From Tetrahymena elliotti 4EA (lineage: Eukaryota > Ciliophora > Oligohymenophorea > Hymenostomatida > Tetrahymenidae), in contig JH720331.1 of assembly GCA_000231825.2 (NCBI GenBank), forward strand, positions 341,441 to 405,440: 64,000 nt of DNA, in the 5' to 3' direction. Under the pieces are notes generated by a model. The model made no database searches. It saw nothing but the letters and a program-made list of their open reading frames with translations, and was not told the DNA's origin. Of the stretch, positions 37,641 through 49,724 are shown one piece after another; the stretch's first letter is position 1; each line of letters starts with the position of its first letter. The translations under genes were made by a program, and so were the position numbers.

Positions 37641-39059
37641 TTTCAAAACCTAAAAATGTAGTTTTCAAAGTGATAAAATTATATCCTTTGCTCTTCTTAT
37701 TCAATGTATAATGTATACTTTATTATTTTTTTCTTAATTGCTGCTTAATTAAAAGTAAAGAATAGTTATTAAAGCTTGATAATTATTATTTTTTTATTTA
37801 TTATTTTAATTAACTTTTTTTGTTTTATTTGCATATGCAACCAATGCCCTTCTTTTTAATAAATGAGAATCTACAAATAATTTCCTTGTTATTTTATAAT
37901 TTACCTGTATATGATAGAAACAAAAAAAGATTATAATTTATTGGTAGTTAGTAGAGCGAATATATATTTTATGATGAATATGTGTAGTTATTATTCATTT
38001 TTTATATTAAAATTTATCTCTTAGCCATCATCTAATATAACGATAATTTTTCACTTAGTTATTTTATCAATTTAAAGTTTAAAAAATACACAATTTTCTT
38101 TTAGAAATTAATTGATCAAGAAATAAAATTTACTTTGGTTGATCATTTTATTTACTTTTAAAATGCTAAATTATTAATTTCAATTGATCATTAAGAATAT
38201 TAAACTTTTACTCAAATGATTATTTTTAAATCATAAAATAAAATTTTTTCAATCCAAATAATCTTCTCAATAAATATTTTCTAATTCGTTCAAAATAATG
38301 CATAAGTTTTCAAGACAAAATATTTAAATAAGTTAATTTATTATTTGAATTTATAAATTTCTATTTTTTTTATGATAAATAAAGTATTCAAAATATTCCT
38401 TTGTGGAAAATTTATTTAAAATAATTTATTTTCAAAGTAAAATTTTCATGGTAAAGTAAAAAAAATAATTTTAATAAAGAAAGTCCACAATTTTTGGGCT
38501 CTTTTATGCTATTTTGTATTTTCTGTTTAATAATTAATGTAATTTTCTACTATAAATTAGATTGAGAAATGAATTGAAATTCAGTATCTAAGATATGGAA
38601 CTTAAAATTATAAATTTTATAAAAATAATTCAATGAATTTTTAGATTAAAAGAAAAGAGGCAAAACTAATTGATTAAAATGTGAGATCAAAAGTAAGACT
38701 TTATTTGTTAACTTGATAATTTATCTAAAATAATTGCGTCTTAGCTTTTTGTGCATAATCAAACAGTTATTTACATTTACAACAATTTGTTTTGATTTTG
38801 AATGCAAATAAATTAATTTGCTTGCATATTAATAAATAATCAAATGAATATCAATAATTATTGAAATAATTAAATTTGGCATCATTTATACTTGAACATA
38901 AAAGATTGTACTAATAAGTAGAGATGGAGGTTTAAAGAACTTTGAAAGTAGTTTTGATATGTTTAAATAACAATTATGAGTTTCGTAACATATTTTACAC
39001 AAATAAAGATTATAATTTATTTATATATGTTTAAGATTTATTTATATTATATTACGAAA
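37641..39059. other. Intergenic between MON2-like and L12 genes
   Basis: About 1.4 kb, AT-rich. Contains the MON2-like promoter and the L12 3' end. No gene recognised. Confidence 0.6.
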
Positions 39060-40739
39060 TCAAAGCTTAATTTCTTCCTTGTTGATTTATTCAATGACCT
39101 TCTTAGGTTGTAACTTGTTAACGGTGATACCAATAGATTGACTATTTTATTTTATTAAAAATTATTTTAGATTTTATTCTACTCAAATTATCTTGAATTA
39201 TTTGAATTCAAGTTTTAAAAATTTTAATTTTCTTACGCAGTACCGAGGACAGACTTGACAGTACCAGCGAAAGACTTGGCGAAACTCTTGTTTTCGTCTT
39301 CCATGATCTTGGCAATCTTCTTGATTTGTTCCAAACTGAGGTCACCAGAGTGCTTGATGCCCTTAGTTTTCTTTCTATCTCTAACGTGCTTACCGAGTTC
39401 CTTGATGATAAGGGCGGAAGAAGTGTTAAGGACAGTAACTTGAGCAGCTCTGTTTTGGCACTTGAGTTGGACCATAACTCTGATACCCTTGTGTTGGTTG
39501 CAAGCAGCAATGATATCTTCACCGACCTTCTTAGCGTTCAAACCGAGAGGACCGAGCTTGGGGGCCAAGGTGGAAGCGGGACCGGGTTCACCACCGAAAA
39601 CCTTAATGTTAACTATTTATTAGAATATGATATTAATAATTGCATTCTATTTAAAATTGAATATTTTTCATTTAATTTTAGTATTTTTGATACTAATTTA
39701 GTAGAATAAAAACTTTTTTTCGAGTTTCATCTATCTATGCAAAAGCCGCTTAGATTTATGAATGGTAATTTAAATAAAATATTTCTAATCCTTATGCTAT
39801 TATTCATGAATTTCATCTTCTTATGATAAAATAAATTTTACTCCTTCCATTTTTGCACTTAAAAATCTACTTTACTGTTTCTTTATTACTTTCTTTTATT
39901 TACTAACAAACCAATTAATATTGCTACAATTTAATAAATTGTTATGCTAATTTATTTTTGGTTTTTTTATTTGCTAATAAAACAACTACTAAAACTATGA
40001 ATACTACTAACAACTGCCATCGTTATTTCTAAATTTGATCTAGCAAAAGCTATTAATTTACATTTATATTCTATTTTTATTAGTTTTGTTTATTTATTGC
40101 AATACATTTTTGTTTCAAAAGGGAAGATTAATTGTCTAAACGATCTCATTTTTAATCAAACTAAGTTTTTTAATCAGCTATATTGTTTATTTGTGCTTTC
40201 TATTAATTATGTGCTTATGGTTGTTAAAAATGAAATTCAAGCTAATTTTATTAATATTGAACAGTTTATTTGGCTAGTTAGTAGTGCTTTTTAGTTTTTG
40301 TTTGGTACCTTGGTTAATTTTTTAGCTAATTATTATCATAGTTATATCATTCTTAAGGCGCTTAGGAGGAAAGAGCAAATTTAGGAGGTTAATTAATGAT
40401 TAAAAGTTCATTTATTCTTTATTAGACTCTCAATTAACCTTTATCATAGTTAAGAAGTTTATTTGGAGGAACCATCTTTATTGGAAATAGTGGATTAGAA
40501 ATATTAATAACTAAATTATCATTTGTTTTATAGATGGGAAAAAATAATGTTATTAAGTAAATTCATAAATTATTGATTGATTATTCAACCAATCTCTGTT
40601 TGTATATGGCGGCCTTTGCTTAGAAGTTGCTATCACTAACATAAATTAGGATGCGCTTTGATAAATAGCATTAAGAAAAAAATTATGGAAGAAAAGCCAT
40701 ACTGAATCTAACTTCGTTGGGGTCGACTTTAGGAGGCAT
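39060..40739 (-). CDS. RPL12: 60S ribosomal protein L12 (uL11)
   Basis: Predicted 164 residues in three exons (40739-40703, 39612-39237, 39141-39060), total 495 bases in phase; yeast L12 has 165. uL11 forms the base of the ribosomal stalk with 25S rRNA and P0, at the GTPase-associated centre. Sequence landmarks: MPPKVDPNEVRF in the short first exon, then FGGEPGPASTLAPKLGPLGL, AKKVGEDI, VQLKCQNRAAQVTV, SSALIIKEL, RDRKKTKGIKHSGDLS and, across the last intron, SVLGTAQSIGITV, ending NKEEIKL. Coding exons are clearly GC-richer than all surroundings and use AAG, GTC, GGT and ACC, the preferred-codon pattern of highly expressed ciliate genes. The first intron is about 1,090 bp, far longer than other introns here, and contains the odd plus-strand segment at 39790-40390. 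Confidence 0.96.
39790..40390 (+). other. Possible mitochondrial-DNA insertion (NUMT) inside L12 intron 1
   Basis: On the strand opposite L12, a frame starting near 39952 runs about 115 codons to 40294 without TAA or TAG, with Gln written only as CAA/CAG and one TGA (about 40006) between hydrophobic residues. That is the ciliate mitochondrial pattern (TGA = Trp, TAA/TAG stop), the reverse of nuclear genes in this window. The translation is strongly hydrophobic (e.g. FNQLYCLFVLSINYVLMVV). About 50 TAA/TAG-free codons precede it in another frame and about 28 follow after one TAG. No mitochondrial protein is recognised by eye, and the local T-rich composition lowers the chance of TAA, so this remains a hypothesis. 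Confidence 0.3.
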
Positions 40740-42726
40740 TTCAAGTTGTTGTGAATTATTTTTTGTAGGTTTTAATGAATATTGTTTCTTTCTTCTAAAT
40801 ATTTATATCTTTTTAATTTATCACTTCCCCAAATTAAAATAGTCCTCTCTTTTGATTCTATCAAACCTTTTCTTTGGCCTTTTTATATTGCTTTATCAAA
40901 TTAAATGCAAACAAAGCAATTTGATAGTCTTCATAAAATCCCATCTTATCCTTTCCTTCTGAATAGCCAATTCAATCGAATAACAAAATCTTCTCCCTTT
41001 TTTGAAATAAAGAATTTGCCAATATTAATTTCCTTCCCATTTATTGATTTTATCCTTTATAATTACAAGTAATTTTCTTCTTTTGAAGCCATTTAAATTA
41101 AGCATAAATTTTATTTTCATTCATAAAATGAATAATAAACAATATAATATTTTTTTATTTTAATTTCATTTTATTCTATGATTATCTTTAACTTTTTTTT
41201 CCCAATTAAATAAGTATTTAATTCAAAAATATAAAAAAACAGATTAAAATATTAAATAAAAAAGCTTTTTAAATATAAAGAATGAAAAATTTATTTCAAA
41301 TTTGTGTGTGAAAAGTACTTAAAATAATAATAATTAAAAAAGTATGTTGGGATTAAGAAAAAAAAATTTGTTTTTATTTAAAAAAATAGTTTTTGATAAT
41401 TTAAATCAATAAGAAGTTTTTTGTTTAAGAATTTTTTATTAGATTTTGTCCAGAAATAAATTTATTTTTTTCTGTTTAAGAATTTATAATTAGGTTTTGT
41501 GCAAATAATAAATTTTATTTTTTAATAAAATTTTGATTCAGATATAAATCAATAAATACAAAGTAGAAGCAAAATATTCATCATTTTGTTTTGATACAAT
41601 TTAAAATTATTAGTACTTAATTATGAATAAAAATAACTTAATAAATATTTGTTCATAATATTAAAGGACTTTTCTCATGATTCTTAAATTTATTTTTTTA
41701 AAAATTAAAAAATTTCAAAATAAAGATAAATTTTTAAAATAAAAAATATTATATTCATTAGAATAGAAAAATTATTTAAAACAGAAATATCAAATGTAAA
41801 TTAAATAACTTTTCCAAAAAGATCATAAGTATTCAAATTATTTGTTTGTTTTTTATTTTTTCTATTTTACTTAATTCTTTTATTCTTATTTTATAGAGTT
41901 TTTGTTAGGCTCAAAACCATAATATATTATTAAATATAGACTATTAATTGTGGAGACTTAAAATATTAATAGAAATAAATAAAATTATCAAGAAAATAGT
42001 ATCCTATTTACTACATTCATGAAAGAATCTTGATTAATTATGTTTTTAGATAAATTAATTTCAGTAATACCATAAAAAGTATGATATATTAACTTATTTT
42101 TTGAATTTTATTTACTTTTAAAAATACTCTATACTAAAAATGGATGGTGAGAGGATCTTTATTTACTGGTATGATGTCTAATTCACTCATAAAATAAAAA
42201 AAAATTTTAGCTGTTTCTATGCTTTAATTATTATTATTGTGAAGTTGTTTAGATTAAAAATGAATAATTAATTTCTTAACTAGCTATTTTATTAAATGCT
42301 TAAATAAAATGTAAATAGTTATTTTGATTGTATAAATTATATTGTATAATATTCATTGATATAGATTAAGAATTTGTATTTTCTTACATATTAATTTAAT
42401 GATGAATTATTAGGTTTCTGTATCTAATTTGATTTCATAATTATCTAGTTAACTATAGGTTTAAGAAAGAAATAAATAATTTATATTAACTCAATTATTT
42501 CTAGTTAAATTTGCTAATAATAAGAATTAAATTTCATTTACAAAATCTCTAAAAAGCAGTAGTTGAAAGTAACATATTGTTTGGATTTTAAGAGATTACG
42601 CTAGGTAGCTGCAAAACTTAAATCTAAATCTTTTGAGTTTTTGAAATTTACAAATTAGCCAAAACATATTTAGCATTATCATAATTAAGTAGAAGGTCTA
42701 ATAAAAATAGATAACATCATACTAAG
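40740..42726. other. Intergenic, L12 promoter side to TMEM63-like gene
   Basis: About 2 kb between divergent genes, so the strong L12 promoter should be in 40740-41100. That part is T-rich with CTTCC/TTCCTT clusters. The rest is AT-rich without a gene. A short tandem repeat lies at 41417-41522. Confidence 0.55.
41417..41522. repeat. Short tandem duplication, about 53 bp unit
   Basis: Two adjacent units share TTTAAGAATTT, TTAG-TTTTGT-CA and AATAAATTT-ATTTTT with a few substitutions. Noncoding. Confidence 0.65.
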
Positions 42727-45700
42727 ATGAACGGAAATGAAACTAAAAATACTCTTACTACCCCTTTGATAGGTGCAGGTGGTATTAGGAGTAAAAAGGG
42801 TACATTTATATTATAAAAATAAGGAAGTTATAATTTAGATAGTGTAAATAAGAATGAAAAACCATCAAAAGAATCTGTTAATGAAAAATCTTCTAAAATA
42901 TTAAAATAAGCATCTTTGAATATTAGTCATGATCATCATGTTAATTCTCCTCAAAATAACTAAAATCCAGAATAGCAATAATCCGGAAATGACCTAAAAG
43001 CAAACAATAATTTGCAAAGAGAAAGTAATAATAATAATGCTAGAAATTCAAAAGAATGTGGCCATGAATAGTCACGCAAGAGTAGTATACATGCTAGAAG
43101 GTTAACAAACCAATATTATATAGTCAGAAAGGATTTTGATCCTTTCAAATCTCCTCCTGACTTAGATTTAGCAGAAAAGCATAAAAAAGCTAGGTTAGTT
43201 GGATGGGCTTCAGAAGAATAAAAATTGAATTAAGATAATTATTGTCCTTGTTGCTATTCAATAATTGAAAAGAATTAGTTTAACATTTCTTGTGATGAAA
43301 AAGAGTTAGCATTTTTAGGAGTAGGATATGCTTAAATATTTCTTTTAAATAAATTCTTTGGTTTTCTCATAGGTGTTGTTTTCGTCCTAGGTGGATCTCT
43401 TCTTCTTTTTGTAAAAAATTAACAAAATTGTGAAGATAAGTGTCTTTCCATTTTAGGTATTAGTATTATGGCAAATAAAGAAGATGATATTACTCAAATG
43501 CACCCTTTAATATAAATGCTAATGGCAATGTTTATCATAGCAGCTGTTTTATATGCTAAGAAGAGAATACAAAAAAGAATAAATAAATTTAATGAAGGAT
43601 ACGTCTCACCTTGTGAATATACAATTATGGTTTAAAATCTTCCTCTTGATGCCAGAAAAGAAGAACTTAAACGTCATTTTTAGAAATTGATGAACCGTTA
43701 AATTGTAACTGTAAACATGGCATATGATATTGAGAAGTACAATGAAGCAATAGAGTCTAAGTCAGAAGATATTCTTACTTATAATATTAATAAATATGAA
43801 ATTAAAAAGCTTTAGGATTAATAAAAATAACAAGGACTGACTGAATCTAAAAAAGACAAAATCATGGCAAAAATTAAGTCGATTGAAGAAAAAAATGAAT
43901 TTCTCTCATCAGAAATGAAAATTAATGATGAGTTTATTGAAAGGTTTGAAAAAGATTGTGATAATGACAGAGATCCTTCGAAATTTTTAGGCACAGCCTT
44001 CATTACCTTTAATGATACTGTGCCAGTTCATTCTATTGTAGATGAATGGGGATACACTTGGATAAATATATTGAAATTTATTTTCTTTAGATGGGTTACT
44101 CCTCCTTTTATTGAGTATAAAGAAAAACTCTTGGTCATTAGAAAGGCACCAGCTCCTGCTGATATTATTTGGGAAAATTTGAGATTTTCTTTGCCTAAAA
44201 ATATTGCAAACAACACTTTTATGCTATGTTTTAGCTTTATCATTCTATACATTTGCTTTAAGATATAATTTTTAGTCATGTACTATGTCTACCCTCTTAA
44301 AAAACAAAGTTATGAAGAGCACTCATTTGTTCTCATGATTAGAGGAAGTAAATTTGTTAATTGGATTTTGGAGAAAGTCATTTTATTGAAATTTTTTTAC
44401 AATAATTTTCATTTAAGAATTTATTTCTTATTCAATTAAAGTTTAATACTATTTCAAAATAAATGATATTACTAAATAGGTTTACTGAGTATATGTGTAG
44501 TTATAGTTAATCTTGCTTTAAGAAATACAATGTACCACTTTACTAAATTTTAAAGATTCGATCATCACACTAAGTTATTGAATGCTTATGTTAACAAGTA
44601 TATCTTTTTATATTTTTTCAATAGTGCCTTTATGCCTTATGTAGTTCATGCTTAATTAGATTAAGGAAATATTAATATTGAGCTTTTAGTTTGGGATATT
44701 CACTTTATTATTATTGCTACTTCTATATCGACGCCTTTATCAAAAGTATTTGATCCTGTGATGTTTTATAAAATCTATAAGCGCTGGCGTATAAAATCAT
44801 ACCCTCCAGAGGATTGTCCTTACACCTAAAGGGAAGTTAATACATGGTTTGAAGGCCATCCTATAGAAATAGCTGATAGCTGTAATAAATATAATTGAAA
44901 TCATTAATTTAAAATTTAAATCATTATGAATATATTTTAATCAACATTTTTAAATTAATAGATGCCTATATTGCTAGAAACCTTTTTTTAACCGCTTGGT
45001 ATGCTTAAGTAGCTCCTTTTGGAATTTTCTTTTCTATGATAGGACTAGTCTGTAATCATTATATAGATAAATATTGCCTTTTAAGGGTTCATCCAACTCC
45101 AGAGCTTATCACAGAAGAAGTTTATAGCAAAGTTATATTTGCCCTTGATTTAATACCGTTTATTTATCTTTGTGGTGGTATTGAGTATAATTTGAAAAAT
45201 ATTGAATCAACTAATGTTTTTACAATCATTTTCAATTTTGTAACTGAAGGAGGTGCTATAGTTGGTTTATTCTTAAGCTTAAGTTGTATTATTTTCCATT
45301 ATAAGAGTAAAGAAAAAGTGAAAAGAGCATAAAAAGAAAATCGTCCATATAATGAAGTAAGGACATTATTCCCTACAGAATATGACAGATGCAATCCTGT
45401 AACTGCTTCAAAAGCAAGTATGGAATATATCAAATTTTTATACAATTAAAAAGCTTTGTTTCTATCTGCAAACATGCAAGAAATTATTGGAGTTAAGCCT
45501 AATAAAAAAAAGAAAAAATCATAAAAATTAATGGTGGACGGTACTAATCTCAATCATCTTCTAAAATCAGGTTCCTAATAATACTAAGAATAATTTTTAC
45601 TCAAACATTAATAATCTAAATCAAAGCTTTTGAATTCTTAAAATATTTAATAGTATTCTTCAGATTCTGATAGTGATTCTGAATCTTCTAATATTAGCGA

Positions 45701-46103
45701 TGAAAGTTTTGATAATAAATGTAAAGATTAAGAATTAAAAGAAATTGAGATGAATCCTCTCTAATTTACTCAGTATTAAGATGAAAAAGATAATAATAAT
45801 AACAACCAATATAACGATGAATAAAGCAACAAAGCTAGAAATGGAACACTACTTTATCAAAGACAAAGCATTCCAACAATATCATCTTCATTCCAAAACT
45901 TCACCCATGGCCATTCTACTTTTTTTATTGAACACTCATTTGTACCTCATAATTAAGAGCATTCAGAGCAAGACAAGCATCTCGATATATCTATTTAAAA
46001 GGTTGAATCATAATCAATAGAAAATGAAGAAGAACTGAGAAACTATTTAGAAAAGAATAAAAAAATAGGTAGTCTAGAAAATACCAAAGAAGAAAATAAA
46101 TGA
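42727..46103 (+). CDS. TMEM63/OSCA-type mechanosensitive channel-like protein
   Basis: Predicted 1,054 residues in three exons (42727-44347, 44480-44881, 44962-46103), in phase, TGA 46101-46103. TMEM63/OSCA proteins are osmo/mechano-sensitive cation channels related to TMC and anoctamins. The cytosolic N-terminus is Ser/Asn/Gln-rich; a Cys-rich CPCCYS precedes the first membrane region. Two early membrane segments (FFGFLIGVVFVLGGSLLLFV; MLMAMFIIAAVLYAKK) are followed by the cytosolic RRM-like domain starting YTIMVQNLPLDARKEELKRH and ending FLGTAFITFND. The family hallmark APAPADIIWENL follows, then several membrane helices (e.g. ICVVIVNLALRN, YIFLYFFNSAFMPYVV, ARNLFLTAWYAQVAPFGIFF, NFVTEGGAIVGLFLSLSCII). 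The C-terminal 250 residues are soluble and Ser/Asp/Gln-rich. Gating stimulus cannot be told from sequence. Confidence 0.83.
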
Positions 46104-46688
46104 TTGATTGATTGATTAATTTATGAAAAATTAATAAAAATTTTGTTTACTATTTACTTTTTTAATTTAAAGTAGAAATCAATTTTGTATTTCAAATTAA
46201 TATTATTTTATTTAAAGTAAGTTTGTATATTATCATTCAATTATTCACTTTTTTCACTTTAGAAAAATTTGTCAACAAAACTAATTCATATATTTCTATC
46301 CTTCCATTTATTTCTTTTTAGAAAGTAGAAATTAATTCTGTATTTCAATTAACAAAATTTTATTAAAACAATGATGCACATCATAATTCAGTTATTCATT
46401 TTTAAATCTTAAATTGAAAATGCAATACCCAATATGTTGATCGTATACATTTTTTGAATAAAAAATATTTCTGTTTTACAAAGTTTTTATGAAAAATAAT
46501 GAAGTAATTTTGGTATTGGTGTAATAAAATAAAAAAGTAAATTTGTGAGAACATTAAAAATATTTGCAAAAGATTAAAAATATACAAATTTTAAAATATT
46601 TTTAAGTATAAAATATAAAATATTTGCAAATATATAAAGATATTTCTATTTTTTAATTTTTTATTTCTATCCGTTGATTAAAAATTAT
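46104..46688. repeat. Intergenic with diverged tandem duplication
   Basis: Between convergent genes. AGTAGAAATCAATTTTGTAT at about 46173 and its near-copy at about 46324 (AGTAGAAATTAATTCTGTAT) start two units of about 150 bp, each followed by ATTTCAA-TTAA, TTT-ATTAAA and a TTATTCA-TTTT tract. No gene. A TGAT-repeat directly follows the TMEM63-like stop. Confidence 0.6.
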
Positions 46689-49600
46689 TCATTCTTATTC
46701 ATTTTAATTGCTTTCACCTTCACCTACTAAGTTGTTTACAATTTCTTTGACTTGTTCACTGTTAATTCCTTCACCTTAAGTGCTGGTATTTTCTTTGCTT
46801 TAAATTTAATTATTATTATCTACTGAGTCTATTGCACTTATTCCATTACCTTCTTCATATTCTTCTCCTCTTACACTTTTATTGGAAATTCCTTGATCCT
46901 CTAATTCGTCATAGTTATTTTGATCACGCTAGTTTGCTTAATTTTAATCTTTATTTTCTTCTTCTGATGAAGATGCTTCATTTTCTACTTTTTAAATATA
47001 CTCAGCAATCATCTCTTTTAAAGTGAAACGCATATCATCATTTAAAGAATATATTTTTGCAAAATTTAAAGCTAAGTCTTCAGGATTATCTCCTTTGTAA
47101 ATTATGATTCTACCTTTTTTTCCTTTTGAGAAGTTCACATCAACATTTCCAATAATCTCTCTATCTTTGCGTACTGATTAATTACCAATACGATTTAAAG
47201 AGTTATGCTAATCAAATGAAAATGGTCTTGTTTCTGTAAATCTTGATACATTTTAGCTAAGTGCTAGTCTTTGACGTTCAAAAAAGGATTCTTTTTCAAT
47301 TTATTAATTTCTAGCCTTCTAAAAACGCTCTAAGGTTTATTGAGCACCTTTTATATTTAAAAGCTTTTCTTACTCTTCAGGAGTGTAAATGATAGGAACA
47401 GTGTAGTTGATATTGGGTCTAAAAGTACAATCTTATTATTCTTTCTACTCTCTTTCTTCTTTTACCTTAGAGCGGACCATATTAAGCTCTTCTTCTTTTG
47501 ATAAATGCTTTTCATACAATTTTTCATATACAGGCTTTTTTATATCTCCTTGTAAATTGTTTTATCCTTCAATCAACATCTTACTCTATTGTAATACATA
47601 GCTCTTCTAGTTTACAATAGGCTTAAAAGTGCATTTATTACTTTATTCTTTTTCAATAATTTCCTTTTATTCTTTTTTCTTTTGCTCTAAATACTTAGAG
47701 TGTTCATATAATATTTCATAACGCTTTTTCTAGCTATCTTACTTCTTGCCACTTTTCTAACTTAAGCTCAACTCAGAAGTGAAATTATCAATAGGATTCA
47801 AGCCTACTACATTTTTTGCTGTTTATGCTTTAGTAAAATATGTTCCACTTTAGCTCATCATCAAGCAGCTATCTAGTAATTTAGATTTTTTGTTTATAGC
47901 TGGATGGAATTTCAATTCAGTATTTGTCATAGAATTTCTAAGCTTTTTTGATTTACTATTGCTACCTAAATTATTTTAAGATGGATCATTTGGAGCTTCA
48001 GCAAAGTTAGTTTGATCACTTATAAACTTAATATCATTTAAAATGTTGTTATTCTTTGAACTATACCATTCCATCAAGTTTGTCTTATCATCATGAAGCT
48101 TTCTAAAATTAGCTACAAGGGAAGGGATGTCCCAGCTTTCTCCATGGGATAAACCTATTTTAGAAAATAACGAATTAAGGAATTATTTATTTTAATGGCT
48201 ATTAAATTTAAAAAGTCAATTGATTAAAAAATAAAGGTAAGTTAGCTTACTGTCTTAAGGCACACCAGATTCTTCAAGAAGCTGTTAAAGAATGAGTAAC
48301 CTTTCTTCCTAGTTAGTAGAGGCTTAGTTTATTTACAAGTGATTTATGAGAATTTCTTTTATGTAAGCTTCTGCTTAAAGATTTAATATCTTTTTCTCTA
48401 TCAAAACCATAAGAACATCAAAAGCAAGTTTTTTAGGTACTCCAGATTCAATACTGTTCAAATTAAGAATTCTATAGGATTGTTCATGGAATTTCATTTC
48501 TTATTGCATCCTATTCATGTCGATATTTTTGCGATCATTTAGAAAAAGTGAAGTTTGATTCTAATCTTTTTGAAACTAAAGTGCTCTAAATAGACCAATT
48601 TCTTGGTAAATAAATCCTAAATTTTCATAAGAAAGATAATCTCCTTCCTAAACTTAATTTATTATAAAAGATAGTACTTTATCTATCTTTTTTAAGATGA
48701 TCTTTTAGCTTTTTGGGTCTATCTTAGACTTGGTCATCTATGCCTTTAAATTCTACATTTCTTGCTCTTTTTTATATTTTTCTTTTTCTTGGCGCTGTAG
48801 AAAATCTTAATAAAGGTACTTAACAGAGTAATCTTTATCTCCCTATCCACGCTTTACTATTTTTTCAGATTTTTTATTAATAGTGGGATGGAATGTGCAT
48901 TTTAATTCTTCTCTTGTATTAAAGTTTAAAACTTCTTTCTTAGAAGAGTATACATTATTAGGTGAGCCTAATGATTAGTTTCTTAATGAAGCTGCTATTC
49001 CATACTTACCTTCAGAAAAATGAGTTTGAGGTTGAGTAGATCCATAGTATTAATCTTTGTTTTGAGATTTCTAGATATTTTTTCCTTGCAAAATTCCATA
49101 ATTCTCTATCTAAGATGAATTTTAAAGGACGTAGCTATTCACTAAGCTACGGTTTTCTAATAAATTAGCTTAGTTTGTAATTGTGTTATTATTGTTGTTA
49201 CTCATAGAAGTAATTAAAGCTCCTTACTAAGAAGCTTTAAGCTAATTTTATTCGATTCTCTTGAGCTGATACTCTTATTCGCTTTTCTTTTTAGCTATTT
49301 CTTTCTCCTAAGCATCAAGCTAAGAAAATATTTTAAGACGATCTTCTAGTTATTTCATCATAATTAAACTATTAGCATCCATTTGAGTCTAAGGCATTTG
49401 CTAAAAGAGTTTTAAAGCAAGCTCATAGTTAACATTCTCTTAATTATCAGCATAATTCACACGCTAATTGGCTGAAATTTATTGCTCATGCTAGGCTATA
49501 ATATGTTGCTATTAAATAAGTTAGCTTGCTATTTACTATTCTTGTTCTTATTAAAAGTCATGAGCGTTCATGCGATGATGATGCTATTAATGTAAATCAT

Positions 49601-49724
49601 CTTCATTGAGAAGATAATTTGGATCATTTTACTGTTAAATTTCAGATCCTGCTATGTGAGTATGATACACCTAGTCTTCTATCATGTCCTAAACAACTTA
49701 AGGGCCTGCTAATTCGTAGCTCAT
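46689..49724 (-). CDS. Protein with repeated F-x-P-x-(I/V)-N-x-K-S motifs
   Basis: Predicted 979 residues in two exons (49724-48251 and 48154-46689), in phase; ATG 49724, TGA 46689-46691. No named family recognised. The N-terminal part is Gln/His/Asn-rich. Four spaced copies of a short motif occur: CTFHPTINKKSEK (about residue 275), LKFHPAINKKSKLL (about 570), CTFKPIVNQKSYVL (about 664) and CTFRPNINYTV (about 732). Each is followed by charged, helix-prone stretches (e.g. YEILYEHSKYLEQKKKEQKE). Near residue 830-870 is a ubiquitin-like or PB1-like patch, FSKGKKGRIIIYKGDNPEDL then ALNFAKIYSLNDD. The last 100 residues are acidic. The motif spacing recalls ciliate cytoskeletal or ciliary proteins; role is inference. 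The single 96-base intron is well defined. Confidence 0.75.

Noticed and set aside
39326..39709. 127-residue plus-strand frame opposite L12
   Set aside because: Antisense shadow produced by the GC-rich L12 exon; L12 is certain.
40394..40964. Plus-strand frame of about 190 codons open under the ciliate code, overlapping L12 exon 1
   Set aside because: With TGA as the only stop, chance frames of this length occur in AT-rich DNA. It runs antisense through a certain L12 exon and shows no domain.
43818..44279. Minus-strand frames opposite the TMEM63-like gene
   Set aside because: Shadows of the coding strand, which carries the APAPADIIWENL hallmark.
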